NCBI RefSeq assembly: GCF_018131185.1
Contig: NZ_JAFCJE010000007.1
Location: forward strand, 124,001-188,000
Direction of reading: 5' to 3'
DNA length: 64,000 nucleotides
From: Bradyrhizobium diazoefficiens
GTDB taxonomy: Bacteria; Pseudomonadota; Alphaproteobacteria; Rhizobiales; Xanthobacteraceae
Both the position numbers and the translations under genes were made by a program. The number at the start of each line of letters is the position of its first letter. Positions within the stretch are counted from its first letter, which is position 1. The notes under the pieces were generated by a model that was not told where the DNA came from, did no database searches, and saw only the letters and a list, made by a program, of their open reading frames with translations. Positions 34,164-43,296 of this stretch are shown in pieces.

Positions 34164-34650
34164 CGGCATGGGTCTCGTCGCGTCCAATCGACGCAGCGCG
34201 GGCCATCATTCCCGTCATGGCTGGGCTTTAACGTAGCCATCGTGTGTCATGCACGATGTGTTTGCGATCGAGTCTCGGTCCTGGCGGCCGTCATGGACGA
34301 GGTTCGTGACGTCGTGGGCACGCTCCTGGCGTAAAAGTCCTCACAGAAATTGATAGATCGAGTTGAACCTTGCCTGATCCGGCGCGACCACTAGAAAGCC
34401 CGCGGTACGTCGCGCAACAGTTGCGCGAGCCGAGGTGCCAAGAAGCCTGCATCCATTTTTCCCAGTAGCATTGCGTACCCAATCATTCGAACGCGAAGGC
34501 CGTATTGCGAGCGCCGAAAGCGGCGGGGGAAGTTTCAGCGAAATATGGAGAATGATGCCGTAAAGCCGCGCGAGCTGCGGGCTGCGGCAGCGAAGATGTG
34601 TGCATAGCAGCAGGCTGGGGCTCTCAGCTCAATCTCGGGGAGGAAGGGAA
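34164..34650. other. Intergenic region between the metalloprotease and the beta-helix genes
   Basis: 487 bases without a gene I can support. The clearest feature is a perfect palindrome at 34410-34428 (listed separately). The T-rich stretch CATTTTTCCCAG near 34450 may mark promoter or terminator DNA. I see no RNA gene. Confidence 0.5.
34410..34428. promoter_or_regulatory. Perfect 19-base palindrome, operator candidate
   Basis: TCGCGCAAC and GTTGCGCGA are exact reverse complements around a central A. The spacing and symmetry suit a dimeric repressor such as a LacI-type protein. It lies 241 bases upstream of the truncated beta-helix gene, rather far for a simple operator. Confidence 0.45.
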
Positions 34651-34947
34651 ATGCGCCGAATTGCACTCTTGGCTGTGGTTGCGGGGATGTTCGCACCGGT
34701 GATCGCATCGCAGCCGGCGCATGCTCAGGCCACCAGAACGTGGGTGTCGGGCGTGGGCGATGAAATCTCGGAGAATCTCGGTACGGGCCTCGCGCTTACC
34801 GGCGGTGCGGGGGTGCGGATTGGCTGCTCGGTGATCGTCAACAATTGGGAGGCGGCCACCTCCGGCAATGTGCTGTCGTATCTGGACAACCTGATTAACG
34901 GCAACGCCCCGGACACGAAGCCGGCCACCGCTGGTGGTTATCATTAA
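34651..34947 (+). CDS. Internally deleted paralogue of the downstream beta-helix protein
   Basis: A 98-residue product with a signal peptide (about 1-26, ending QPAHAQA). The first 37 residues, ending TRTWVSGVGD, match the next gene closely. The rest, from ISENLGTGLALTGG to PATAGGYH, matches the C-terminus of that gene. The roughly 184 residues between, which form the beta-helix body, are missing, yet the frame is kept. GGAGGAAGGGAA precedes ATG 34651, so it looks translatable. It may be a decayed copy or a functional mini-protein; as drawn it cannot form the full helix. Confidence 0.78.
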   Translation: MRRIALLAVVAGMFAPVIASQPAHAQATRTWVSGVGDEISENLGTGLALTGGAGVRIGCSVIVNNWEAATSGNVLSYLDNLINGNAPDTKPATAGGYH

Positions 34948-35010
34948 GTCCTGTGAATCTACTGGCCTGACAATAACGTCAAATTTTCCGTTCAATTCTG
35001 GAGGTTCAAT

Positions 35011-35859
35011 ATGCGCCGTATTGCTCTATGGACTCTTGTCGCGGGATTTCTCTTGCCATTCGCCGTGTCGCAGCCGGCTCATGCCCAGGCGACCAGGACG
35101 TGGGTTTCCGGTGTTGGCGATGACGTCAATCCGTGCAGCCGCACCGCGCCGTGCAAGACCTTCGCCGGCGCGATCTCGAAGACCGCCGCGGGCGGCGAGA
35201 TCAACTGCCTCGATTCCGCCGGGTTCGGCACAGTGACCATCACCAAGGCGATGACGATCTATTGCGAAGGCGTCGTCGGCAGCATCCTGGCGTCCGGCAC
35301 CAATGGCATCAACGTCAACGCCGCGGCGACCGATCATATCGTGCTTCGCGGCCTCGACATCGAAGGTGCCGGCACCGGTCTCAAGGGCGTCAACATCCTC
35401 CAGGCGGCCTCGGTGGTCATCGAGCACTGCTTCATCAGGAACTTCAACGGTGCGTCCGGAGCCGGCATCTTCTCGAATCCGTCGAACTTCAACTCCATGC
35501 TGATGATCCGTGACAGCGTGATCTCCCACAACGGCGCCGCCGCCGCTGGCGCCGGGATCAACATCAACACCAACGGCGGCAGCAGCCGGGTCCTGATTAA
35601 CAACACGGCCATTCACAAGAACTTCGTCGGCCTGAACGTGCAGGGATCGTCCAACGTCCAGGTCAACAACACCAGCATCTCGGAGAATGTGAGCACGGGC
35701 CTCGCCCTCAGCGGTGTTGCAGCGGCACGTATCGGTCGATCGATGATCGTCAACAATCTCGGCGCAGCCACGACGGGCAACGTGCTGTCCTATCTGGACA
35801 ACCAGATCAACGGCAATGGGCCGGACACGACGCCGGCTACCGCTGGCGGGTATCACTAG
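35011..35859 (+). CDS. Secreted right-handed parallel beta-helix protein
   Basis: A 282-residue protein. A signal peptide (about 1-26) ends QPAHAQA. TRTWVSGVGDDVNPCSRTAPCKTFAGAI is the usual cap of this rhizobial family. About seven helical coils follow, rich in Ile/Val/Asn ladders (HIVLRGLDIEGAG, SVVIEHCFIRNF, RVLINNTAIHKN, NVQVNNTSISEN). The fold is shared with pectate lyases and other carbohydrate-active proteins, but no catalytic set is evident. GGAGG at 35000-35004 precedes ATG 35011, and a strong terminator follows. Confidence 0.85.
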   Translation: MRRIALWTLVAGFLLPFAVSQPAHAQATRTWVSGVGDDVNPCSRTAPCKTFAGAISKTAAGGEINCLDSAGFGTVTITKAMTIYCEGVVGSILASGTNGINVNAAATDHIVLRGLDIEGAGTGLKGVNILQAASVVIEHCFIRNFNGASGAGIFSNPSNFNSMLMIRDSVISHNGAAAAGAGININTNGGSSRVLINNTAIHKNFVGLNVQGSSNVQVNNTSISENVSTGLALSGVAAARIGRSMIVNNLGAATTGNVLSYLDNQINGNGPDTTPATAGGYH

Positions 35860-35875
35860 GCCTGTCCAATCGACG

Positions 35876-35907
35876 AGCTCCGGGCGCGATGCGCCCGGAG
35901 CTTTCTT
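35876..35907 (+). terminator. Rho-independent terminator after the beta-helix gene
   Basis: AGCTCCGGGCGC (35876-35887) and GCGCCCGGAGCT (35891-35902) form a perfect 12-base-pair stem with a 3-base loop, followed by TTCTT. It lies 16 bases after the stop codon. Confidence 0.87.
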
Positions 35908-35980
35908 GTGCCTGGCACCGCTATGGATTTCGGAACGCCTGCAGACTAGTCTGGCCGCGTACGCAGGGAGCGCGGGTGGC

Positions 35981-36538
35981 ATGGAGACCCTCGACAGCCA
36001 GAATTCGGGGCTTTGCCGTTCGGCGCCTCAAACGCGCGGTTGGTCGCGACGGGCGGGGTGGGGCTGTGCCGCCCTTCTGCTGACGCTCGCCCTGGCAATC
36101 CCGGCCCACGCCCAATCGTTCCGTCAGGGCGTCTCCGCTTTCCATCGCCAGGACTATTTGACGGCGTCCCGCATCTTCATTCCACTCGCCGAACGGGGCA
36201 ATGCCGCTGCACAGTCCTATCTTGGTTTCCTGTTCGAGACCGGCCGCGGCGTGCCGCAGAACTATACGGAGGCCGCGATGTGGTACCGGCGCGCGGCAGA
36301 GCAGGGCGACAGCCGCGCCCAGTATTCGCTGGGCCTTCTTTACGACCGCGGCCAGGGCGTTCCGCAGGACATCGTCGAAGCCTCCAAATGGCTCAATCTG
36401 TCCACGGCCGCCGCACCGCCGCCGGCGCGCGAAGCGCGGGCTCGGATTCGCGATGCCGTCACTACCAAGATGACGCGCGGAGAGATCGCCCAGGCCCGCC
36501 TGCGCGCGCTGGAATGGGCCCCGAGCCGCGAGCACTGA
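35981..36538 (+). CDS. Secreted Sel1-repeat protein
   Basis: A 185-residue protein with a long N-region, then a hydrophobic signal segment (AALLLTLALAIPAHAQS, about residues 27-45). Two clear Sel1 units follow (AQSYLGFLFETGRGVPQNYTEAAMWYRRAAEQGD and AQYSLGLLYDRGQGVPQDIVEASKWLNLS), with a partial unit before them. These helical hairpins mediate protein contacts, usually in the periplasm. I chose ATG 35981 because it gives a plausible signal peptide; the frame is open upstream to 35816, into the preceding terminator. Confidence 0.8.
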   Translation: METLDSQNSGLCRSAPQTRGWSRRAGWGCAALLLTLALAIPAHAQSFRQGVSAFHRQDYLTASRIFIPLAERGNAAAQSYLGFLFETGRGVPQNYTEAAMWYRRAAEQGDSRAQYSLGLLYDRGQGVPQDIVEASKWLNLSTAAAPPPAREARARIRDAVTTKMTRGEIAQARLRALEWAPSREH

Positions 36539-36784
36539 GCGCTGCGGCTTGCCCGCCAATCGGCTCGGTGCCTATCGATTCGTGAGGTGGGGGAAGGGAG
36601 TGCAGCGCAATCGCCGTGATGGCCGGTGTTCTGCCCGATCTGTCAAATCGCTTCGTAAAATCCTCAAAGTGGCCGACTGGTAAGTCATTGAAAAACCTAG
36701 CCCCGGCTACTGTGCATGGGGTTGTTTTTGCGATTCTGTGGGCGGGGCTGGCCCCGGGAACGACGGTGGTCCCGATCCCAGGCT

Positions 36785-37372
36785 TCAGCCCGGCCAGCCG
36801 CCGAGCCAGTTCGTGTACCAGGTTTCGCCGAGCCAGCCGATCCAGATCGCCGGTGCCAGGAACAGCCCGAACGGCAGGTACGCCGTGGCGCGCAGCGGCT
36901 TCCGTTGCAGGGCGGCATTGGCCAGATAAGCGCCGATCGCGAGCAGCGTCGCAAGCTCGATCACCGCGACCACGGTCGCAAGATCGAGCCAGGCGCCACA
37001 GACGGCGGCGAGCTTGACGTCACCGAGCCCGAGCCCGTCCCGGCCGCGCCAGCGGCGGTAGAGCACCATCAGGAGCAGCAGCGGAAGGCCCGTGGCCGTG
37101 GCGCGGATCAGCGGCCAGAGCAGCGCTTCGGCGGCGATGTCGGGCACGAACGCGCCGGCGCGGAGCAGCGCGATCGCGAACGCGGCGCCGGTCAGCTCGT
37201 TCGGAATGCGGTAGTGGCGCGCATCGTTCGCCGCGGTCGCCAGCATCAGGGCGGCGAGGAACGCGCCGTACAGGCCTTCGGCGCCCGGCGCGGTGACGAG
37301 GCTTGCGAGCACGCCGAGCAGCAGGAGGATGGCGAGCGAAGCGCCCGTTCCGGCATTCGCCGCCCGATCCAT
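36785..37372 (-). CDS. gspO: Type IV prepilin peptidase, short (core-only) form
   Basis: A 195-residue inner-membrane aspartyl protease of the A24 family. The catalytic aspartates lie in ANDARHYRIPNELT and in GLGDVKLAA (the GxGD motif). It lacks the N-terminal methyltransferase domain of long GspO/PilD enzymes and so resembles CpaA/TadV. It should cleave the pseudopilin leaders of GspG to GspK. Start ATG 37372 (GTG 37375 also possible), 7 bases after the gspD stop, so it is translated with gspD. Confidence 0.87.
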   Translation of the reverse strand: MDRAANAGTGASLAILLLLGVLASLVTAPGAEGLYGAFLAALMLATAANDARHYRIPNELTGAAFAIALLRAGAFVPDIAAEALLWPLIRATATGLPLLLLMVLYRRWRGRDGLGLGDVKLAAVCGAWLDLATVVAVIELATLLAIGAYLANAALQRKPLRATAYLPFGLFLAPAIWIGWLGETWYTNWLGGWPG

Positions 37373-37379
37373 CACGCCC

Positions 37380-39758
37380 TTAGCGCGCCGCCTTGGGCGG
37401 GTTCACGGGAATCACGGGATTGCTGGTGCCGACGAGGCGGCTGTTCATCTTGCTGCGCATTTCCTCCGCAATGACGTGCGCATCGACGCCATCCTTGATG
37501 ACGGTCGGGCGGATGAACAGGATCAGCTCGGTGCGGGCGCGCGTACTGCCCTGGTGCGAGAACGCATCGCCGACGCCCGGAATGGAGTCGAGGATTGGAA
37601 TTCCCTGGCGCTGCTTGTTCTCGGTCTCGCTGATCAGGCCGGCGAGCAGTACGGTCTGGCCGCTCGTCACCGCGATCGAGCTCTTGACCCGGCGCTGCGA
37701 GATCGTCGGCGTCAGCGAGCCGGTGCTGCCGGCGGCCACGCTCGAGATCTCCTGCTCGACGTCGAGCACGACGTTGCCGTTGGCGTTGGCGCGCGGCAGC
37801 ACGCGCAGGATGATGCCGGTGTTCTTGTAGTCGATGGTGTTGACGACGGTGTTGTTGGCGGTCAGCACGGTCGCGGTGCCGGTCGAGAACGGCACCTGGT
37901 CGCCGACCTGTAAGGTCGCCGGCTGATTGTCCAGCACGACCAGCGACGGGTTGGACAGCACCTTGACGGTGGTGACGTTGTGGAGCGCATCGAGCACCAC
38001 GCGCGGAGAGTTTTCCGCGCCGATCAGAAAGTTGAAGCCGGGCAGGGCGCGGCCGAGCAGCGCGCCGGCGGCGGCGTTGACCGCGCCGGTCTGCTGCTCG
38101 ATGTTGCTGCCGACCGAAGCGCTGTTGCTGACGCCGCCAATGGTGTTGGAAACCGAGCCGTGCTTGCTGGCGATGAAGAACTGGACACCGTAGTTCAAGG
38201 CGTCGTTCAGTGTGACCTCAGCGATCGTCGCCTCGATCGCGATCTGGCGCTGGGGCCGGTCGATCTGCCGGATCGTCTGCTCGACGACGCGCTGTGATTC
38301 CGCGTTGGCGTAGACCAGCACTGCGTTGTTGGTGACGTCGGCCGTGATCCGCACGTTTTGAAGGATCGCATTGTTGACGGGCTTTGCGCCGGTGCCGAGC
38401 AGGGAGCCGTTGTCCTGGCCGGGAAGGCCGGCCGCAGCAGGGGCGGGGCGGCCGGCCAGCGACGAGCCGGGAGCGCCGGTGACCGGGGTTGCGGCACCTG
38501 CCGCTGCGGTCGGTAGTGCGCTGAGGGAGGCGATCGGATTGGTGCCGGACGAGGACGTCGCGATGCCCGCGCCCGGCGAGATCTGGCCCGCCGAATTGTC
38601 GAGCGAGGAGGTGCTGGTCGCGCTCTGGCTGAACAGGATCTCGTTCAGCAATGCCACCACCGCCTTAGAGTTGCCGTAGCGCAGCGGGTAGGATTTCAGA
38701 TTCACGCCTTCCGTGTCGGAGCGGTCGAGCCGCGCGATCCATGTCTGCGCGCGCTTGAGATATTCCGGCTTCTGGCTGACGACCAGAATCGAATTGAGGC
38801 GCCCGATCGGCTGGAATTTCACCACGTTCTGGCCCAGGCCGCCTTCGCCCGAATCCATGATCTTTTCGATCTCGGAGATGAGCGGCTCGGGCGTGGAGTT
38901 CCGCACCGGGAAGATGCCGACCGATTGCCCCCGCATCCAGTCGGCGTCGAAGGAGAGAATGGTGTCGACCGCGGTCGCCCGGTCGGTGCCGCTGCCGCTG
39001 ACGATCACGGTGTTGCGGGCGCTGTCGGGACGCATGGTCTGGGCCTTCACGCCGAAGGCATCGAGCAGCTTGAAGATGTTCTGCGCCGAGACGTAGCGAA
39101 GCGGCACCACGGTGATGCCCTGGCCGGCCGCAGCGTTCAGCGAGCGATCGATCCCGCCAGGGCCGGCCTCGGGCGCCGGCAGCAGGCGATAGCCGGTGCG
39201 GTCACGGACCAGCGCGACACCGGACATGCGCAGCGCGTTCTCCAGCACGTAGAGCGCATCCGCCTTGGGCACCGGCCGCACCGACGCCAGGGTCACGGTT
39301 CCCTGCACGCGCGGGTCGATCGTGTAGCCGACGTTGAGTACGTCACCAAGAACGACCTTTGCGACGGTAGCGACCGGCGCGTTCTCGAAATTCAGGTCGT
39401 AACCGCTGCCGCCGGCATCGTCGCGTTCGGCCAGCCCGCCGCCCTGCGGCGTTGCACCATCGCTGAGATAGATCGCCGGCTTTGACGATTGCGCCTGCGC
39501 AATGCCGCTCGCGCCAGCGTCGGCGGGTTGACGCGGCTGAAGATCGAGCGAGCGGACCTTGTCGGCGATGTCCTGGGCGCGGGGGTCCTTTGGATCGGCT
39601 TCGATCGACTGGTCGGCGGTCACGATGCAGGCGCCGAGCACGAAAGCGGACGACAACAGGAGGAGCGTTCCAGACAACGCTGAGCGAAGGCGCAAAAGCG
39701 GCTGGACCACCTTGAACAAAATACGCCTGCCCACGCTGATATTGATTGAAAATTGCAT
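37380..39758 (-). CDS. gspD: Type II secretion system secretin
   Basis: A 792-residue outer-membrane channel. After the N-terminal segment, a lipobox FVLGAC (about 40-45) suggests that it is itself a lipoprotein. An N0 domain (about 115-200) and three N1-N3 ring domains follow, the last with a low-complexity Ser/Gly/Ala/Pro insertion. The secretin domain (about 530-770) shows VPFSTGTATV, NTGIILRVLPR and the closing SIPGVGDAFSHQGSTRARTELILFIRPTVI. AAGGGGGAT precedes ATG 39758. The gene is divergent from gspE. Confidence 0.93.
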   Translation of the reverse strand: MQFSINISVGRRILFKVVQPLLRLRSALSGTLLLLSSAFVLGACIVTADQSIEADPKDPRAQDIADKVRSLDLQPRQPADAGASGIAQAQSSKPAIYLSDGATPQGGGLAERDDAGGSGYDLNFENAPVATVAKVVLGDVLNVGYTIDPRVQGTVTLASVRPVPKADALYVLENALRMSGVALVRDRTGYRLLPAPEAGPGGIDRSLNAAAGQGITVVPLRYVSAQNIFKLLDAFGVKAQTMRPDSARNTVIVSGSGTDRATAVDTILSFDADWMRGQSVGIFPVRNSTPEPLISEIEKIMDSGEGGLGQNVVKFQPIGRLNSILVVSQKPEYLKRAQTWIARLDRSDTEGVNLKSYPLRYGNSKAVVALLNEILFSQSATSTSSLDNSAGQISPGAGIATSSSGTNPIASLSALPTAAAGAATPVTGAPGSSLAGRPAPAAAGLPGQDNGSLLGTGAKPVNNAILQNVRITADVTNNAVLVYANAESQRVVEQTIRQIDRPQRQIAIEATIAEVTLNDALNYGVQFFIASKHGSVSNTIGGVSNSASVGSNIEQQTGAVNAAAGALLGRALPGFNFLIGAENSPRVVLDALHNVTTVKVLSNPSLVVLDNQPATLQVGDQVPFSTGTATVLTANNTVVNTIDYKNTGIILRVLPRANANGNVVLDVEQEISSVAAGSTGSLTPTISQRRVKSSIAVTSGQTVLLAGLISETENKQRQGIPILDSIPGVGDAFSHQGSTRARTELILFIRPTVIKDGVDAHVIAEEMRSKMNSRLVGTSNPVIPVNPPKAAR

Positions 39759-39888
39759 CCGATCCCCCTTTGGTTCGGACGCGCAATAATTTGCGCCACG
39801 ATTATGTTTTTGCTAATAAATAAGTCAAGGGCAAAGGGCCGATCGTCACCCGCCGAAGTTGTTGCTTTCAGGTCACAAGGTCAACGCC
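39759..39888. promoter_or_regulatory. Divergent promoter region of the type II secretion genes
   Basis: 130 bases between gspD and gspE, with an AT-rich core (TTATGTTTTTGCTAATAAAT near 39802-39821), unusual against the GC-rich surroundings. The core probably contains the divergent promoters of the two secretion transcripts. No specific operator is seen. Confidence 0.5.
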
Positions 39889-41586
39889 GTGAATGCGATG
39901 CGCGACCGCTCCGCAGATAGCTTCCGGCAGCACCTCCTGGAAAAATATTCATTGCCGCCGCGGGCGCATGCCCATGTCGATAAATCGGCCAACCCCGCGC
40001 TCATGCGTCCCTTGCGGGAGTTGTGGGAGGCCACCGATCTTTCCGCCGCCGAATTCGCAGATGAAGTCTCCGATCATTTCGGTCTGACGCGGCTGAGCCT
40101 GCCGCAACTGCTCGCAGCCACGCCTTGCCTCGACGGCTTCTCGCGCCGCTTTCTGCGTGAATCCACCATCTTTCCTTTCAGTGCGCCCAACGACGTATTT
40201 CGGCTGGCTGTCGCCGATCCCTCGGACACGGCTGCCATTCGTGCCGCCGAAATCGTGTTCGGAGCGCCGGTCGATGTCGTCGTGGCCTCATACGAGGACA
40301 TCACCACGGTCCTCGATCAACGGGCCGATGCCGACGACGCAAATGCCGATCGAACCGGCAGGAGCGTTGCACAGCAGTCGGACGACGACATCGAGAGCCT
40401 GCGCGATCTCGCCAGCGGCGCACCGGTGGTGCGCGCGCTCAATGATCTCCTGGAGCGCGCCGTGGACTTGCGTGCCAGCGACATTCACGTCGAGCCGTTC
40501 CGCGCCGGACTCGTCGTGCGCATGCGCGTCGACGGCCTGCTGCGTGCGCTGCCATCGCCGCACGGCATTCCGCCGCAGGCGCTGATCTCGCGCATCAAGA
40601 TTCTCGCCAGCCTCAACATCGCGGAGCGGCGCCTGCCGCAGGACGGCGCCGCGCGCGTGCGGGTCGGGCGCAGCGAGATCGACGTTCGCGTCGCGACCAT
40701 GCCGACGCAGCACGGCGAGAGCGCCGTCATCCGCCTGCTGCCGCGCGACCGTGGTCTCCTGGAGATGAGCAAGCTCGGTCTCGCCGCGCGCGACGAGAGC
40801 GTGATGACGCGGCTGCTCGCGATGCCGCATGGCATGATCGTGGTCACGGGCCCGACCGGCAGCGGGAAGACCACGACGCTTGCGACCATGCTGTCGATCC
40901 TGAACGAGCCCACGCGCAAGATCCTCACCATCGAGGATCCCGTCGAGTACGAGATTCCCGGCATCAACCAGTCCCAGGTCAAGCCGTCCATCGGGCTGAC
41001 CTTCGCCTCCGCCATGCGCTCCTTCGTCCGCCAGGACCCCGACGTGATCATGGTCGGCGAGGTCCGCGATGCGGAGACCGCGCATATCGCCATTCACGCG
41101 GCACTCACCGGCCACCTCGTTCTGACGACGCTGCACACCGAGACGGCCGCGGCCGCCGTGCCGCGGCTGATCGACCTCGGCATCGAGGGTTTCCTGCTGA
41201 AGTCCACGTTGCGCGCGGTGGTGGCGCAGCGCCTGGTGCGCGTGCTCTGCGACCGCTGCAAGGTCCCGCATGCGCTGACCGAGGCCGATCTCGCCGAGGA
41301 CCCGCGCTTTGCGGTGATCGGCTTCAAGTGCGGCGAGGTCGTGCACGAGGCCGGCGGCTGCGAGCGCTGCGGCGGCACAGGCTATCGCGGCCGTAATGGC
41401 GTGTTCGAGATCCTCGAAATGTCCGACGAGGTGCGTACGCTGATCGGCCCGCAGACCGACTCGCACTCGATCGACGCCGCCGCGATGCGGGCCGGCATGA
41501 CGACGATGCTGGAGGATGCGGTCGCCAAATGCCGGGCAGGTCTCACCACCGTGCCCGAGGTCTTCCGCGTCACGACGGTGCGCTGA
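39889..41586 (+). CDS. gspE: Type II secretion system ATPase
   Basis: A 565-residue cytoplasmic ATPase that drives pseudopilus assembly. It has an N-terminal MshEN-like domain. The ATPase core has Walker A GPTGSGKTTT (Lys near 327), an Asp box around ILTIEDPVEYE, Walker B DPDVIMVGEVRD and a His box GHLVLTTLHT. A zinc knuckle, CDRCKV ... CERCGGTGYRGR, follows, as in GspE. Start taken as GTG 39889 (CAAGG upstream); ATG 39898 is equally reasonable. It ends 3 bases before gspF. Confidence 0.94.
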   Translation: MNAMRDRSADSFRQHLLEKYSLPPRAHAHVDKSANPALMRPLRELWEATDLSAAEFADEVSDHFGLTRLSLPQLLAATPCLDGFSRRFLRESTIFPFSAPNDVFRLAVADPSDTAAIRAAEIVFGAPVDVVVASYEDITTVLDQRADADDANADRTGRSVAQQSDDDIESLRDLASGAPVVRALNDLLERAVDLRASDIHVEPFRAGLVVRMRVDGLLRALPSPHGIPPQALISRIKILASLNIAERRLPQDGAARVRVGRSEIDVRVATMPTQHGESAVIRLLPRDRGLLEMSKLGLAARDESVMTRLLAMPHGMIVVTGPTGSGKTTTLATMLSILNEPTRKILTIEDPVEYEIPGINQSQVKPSIGLTFASAMRSFVRQDPDVIMVGEVRDAETAHIAIHAALTGHLVLTTLHTETAAAAVPRLIDLGIEGFLLKSTLRAVVAQRLVRVLCDRCKVPHALTEADLAEDPRFAVIGFKCGEVVHEAGGCERCGGTGYRGRNGVFEILEMSDEVRTLIGPQTDSHSIDAAAMRAGMTTMLEDAVAKCRAGLTTVPEVFRVTTVR

Positions 41587-41589
41587 CGC

Positions 41590-42801
41590 ATGCCGAACTA
41601 TCGCTACCGCGCGCTCAACGCCAACGGCGAACTGGTCTCCGGCGCCATTGCCGCGCCCGCGCCTGGCGACGTCGCGCAGCGGATCGAGCGGCTCGGTCTC
41701 GTGCTGGTCGACAACGTCACGCCGGAAGAGGGCGGCTCGGCGGGCCGCGTGTTCAGCCTCTTCAACCGGCCCAAGCCGGAAGACGTCACAATCTTCACCC
41801 GCGACCTCGCGCTGCTGCTGCGCGCCGGTGCACGCATCAATGACGGATTGGAGCTGCTCGCGGCCGACCCGGATTTCGGTCGGCTGCGTCCGGTTGTTGC
41901 GGACATCCGTTCGCGCGTCGTCGCGGGCGAGAGCTTTGCCGAAGCGCTGGCGCGGCACGAGGGGCTGTTCCCGCCAATGTATGTCGCGCTGGTGCGGGTC
42001 GGCGAGGCTTCGGGATCGCTGGACCAGGTGCTTGAGGTGCTGGCCGGCGAGCGCACGCGCAGCGAGGGGCTGAGGCGGCGATTGTCGGATGCAATCCGCT
42101 ATCCGCTGTTCGTCTTGGGCGCGGCGGGTTGCGTGCTGCTGTTCTTCCTCACTTTCGTGCTGCCGCAGTTCGCCAGCGTGCTGCAGGATTTCGGGGCCAA
42201 GATTGATCCGGTGGTCGGAATTTTTCTCAACATCTCCACCTTCCTGCGCGGCAATTCGGACGCGGTGCTGGCTGGCCTTGCGGCCACCATCGCCGCGGCG
42301 TGGCTCCTGCTCCGGCAAGAGCGCGTCCGGCGCGGCGTCACCAATGCGATCACGCGGCTGCCGGCAATCCGCAACGTGATGAGCGCATACCGGACGGCAC
42401 TGTTCTGCCGCAATCTCGGCCTGCTCCTCGGCAGCGGCGTCAATCTCACCATCACGCTGCGCATCCTCGTCGACATGATGGCGACAACCGGTCCGTCCGC
42501 GGTCTGGAGCAATGCCGCCGACCGCGTCCGCCATGGCTCGAAGCTGTCCGATGCGCTGGCCGAGACCGAAGCACTGCCCGCAATGGCGGTCCGCATGCTC
42601 CGGCTCGGCGACGAGACCGGGCAATTGCCGATGCTGTCGGGACGGATCGCCGAATTCTACGAGGCCAAATTGCAGCGCACGCTGGACCGCGCGGTCGGCA
42701 TCGCGGGCCCGGCGGCGATCATCGCGATTTCGCTGGTCGTCGGCGGCCTGATCACGTCGGTGATGACGGCGCTGATGTCGGTGAGCCAGATTGTCGGTTA
42801 G
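41590..42801 (+). CDS. gspF: Type II secretion system inner-membrane platform protein
   Basis: A 403-residue protein beginning MPNYRYRALNANGELVSG, the standard GspF opening. It has two homologous GspF domains (about 65-190 and 270-390), each followed by membrane helices, and three membrane segments in all. The motifs FTRDLALLLRAGARINDGLELL and FCRNLGLLLGSGVNLTITLRIL are the paired domain signatures. It forms the platform that contacts GspE and GspL. Confidence 0.94.
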   Translation: MPNYRYRALNANGELVSGAIAAPAPGDVAQRIERLGLVLVDNVTPEEGGSAGRVFSLFNRPKPEDVTIFTRDLALLLRAGARINDGLELLAADPDFGRLRPVVADIRSRVVAGESFAEALARHEGLFPPMYVALVRVGEASGSLDQVLEVLAGERTRSEGLRRRLSDAIRYPLFVLGAAGCVLLFFLTFVLPQFASVLQDFGAKIDPVVGIFLNISTFLRGNSDAVLAGLAATIAAAWLLLRQERVRRGVTNAITRLPAIRNVMSAYRTALFCRNLGLLLGSGVNLTITLRILVDMMATTGPSAVWSNAADRVRHGSKLSDALAETEALPAMAVRMLRLGDETGQLPMLSGRIAEFYEAKLQRTLDRAVGIAGPAAIIAISLVVGGLITSVMTALMSVSQIVG

Positions 42802-42840
42802 TTGGGCCAGATGGCAAGCAGGTAACGGGAGAGGCTTGGA

Positions 42841-43296
42841 GTGACCAAATATCGAAGCGCGAAGCGCGGCCGGCGGCGCGCCGGCCGAGGGGAGGCGGGC
42901 TTCACCCTCGTCGAGATGCTGGTCGTCATCACCATCATCGGGATGATCATGGCGCTGGTCGGCCCGCGGGTGCTGAACTATCTCAGCGAGTCCAAGGCGA
43001 AGGCGGCCAAGATTCAGATCGAGAGCTTTTCCAGCGCGCTCGATCTCTATTTTCTCGATCTCGGCCGTTATCCCACATCGAACGAAGGCCTCACCGCGTT
43101 GACCCGCAGCACCAATCAGGCCGGCTGGAACGGGCCGTATTTGCGCGGCGGGGTAGTCCCAAACGATCCCTGGGGGCACATTTATGTCTATCGCGCTCCG
43201 GGCGCGAGCGCGCCCTATGAGATCATCTCGCTGGGATCGGACGGTCAGGAAGGCGGCAGTGGAACGGCGGCCGACATTGTCAGCGGCGCGCGCTGA
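42841..43296 (+). CDS. gspG: Type II secretion system major pseudopilin
   Basis: A 151-residue major pseudopilin. The prepilin leader ends RGEAG|FTLVEMLVVITIIGMI, with Glu at +5. The C-terminal region has the usual calcium-loop and alignment segments (RYPTSNEGLTALT, WNGPYLRGGVVPNDPWGHIYVY, ISLGSDGQEGGSGTAADI). Start GTG 42841. It is cut by the prepilin peptidase at 36785-37372. Confidence 0.94.
   Translation: MTKYRSAKRGRRRAGRGEAGFTLVEMLVVITIIGMIMALVGPRVLNYLSESKAKAAKIQIESFSSALDLYFLDLGRYPTSNEGLTALTRSTNQAGWNGPYLRGGVVPNDPWGHIYVYRAPGASAPYEIISLGSDGQEGGSGTAADIVSGAR

Noticed and set aside
36539..36784. A gene in the gap between the Sel1 gene and the prepilin peptidase.
   Set aside because: Open frames here are short or run antisense into the peptidase gene; no ribosome-binding site or domain supports them.
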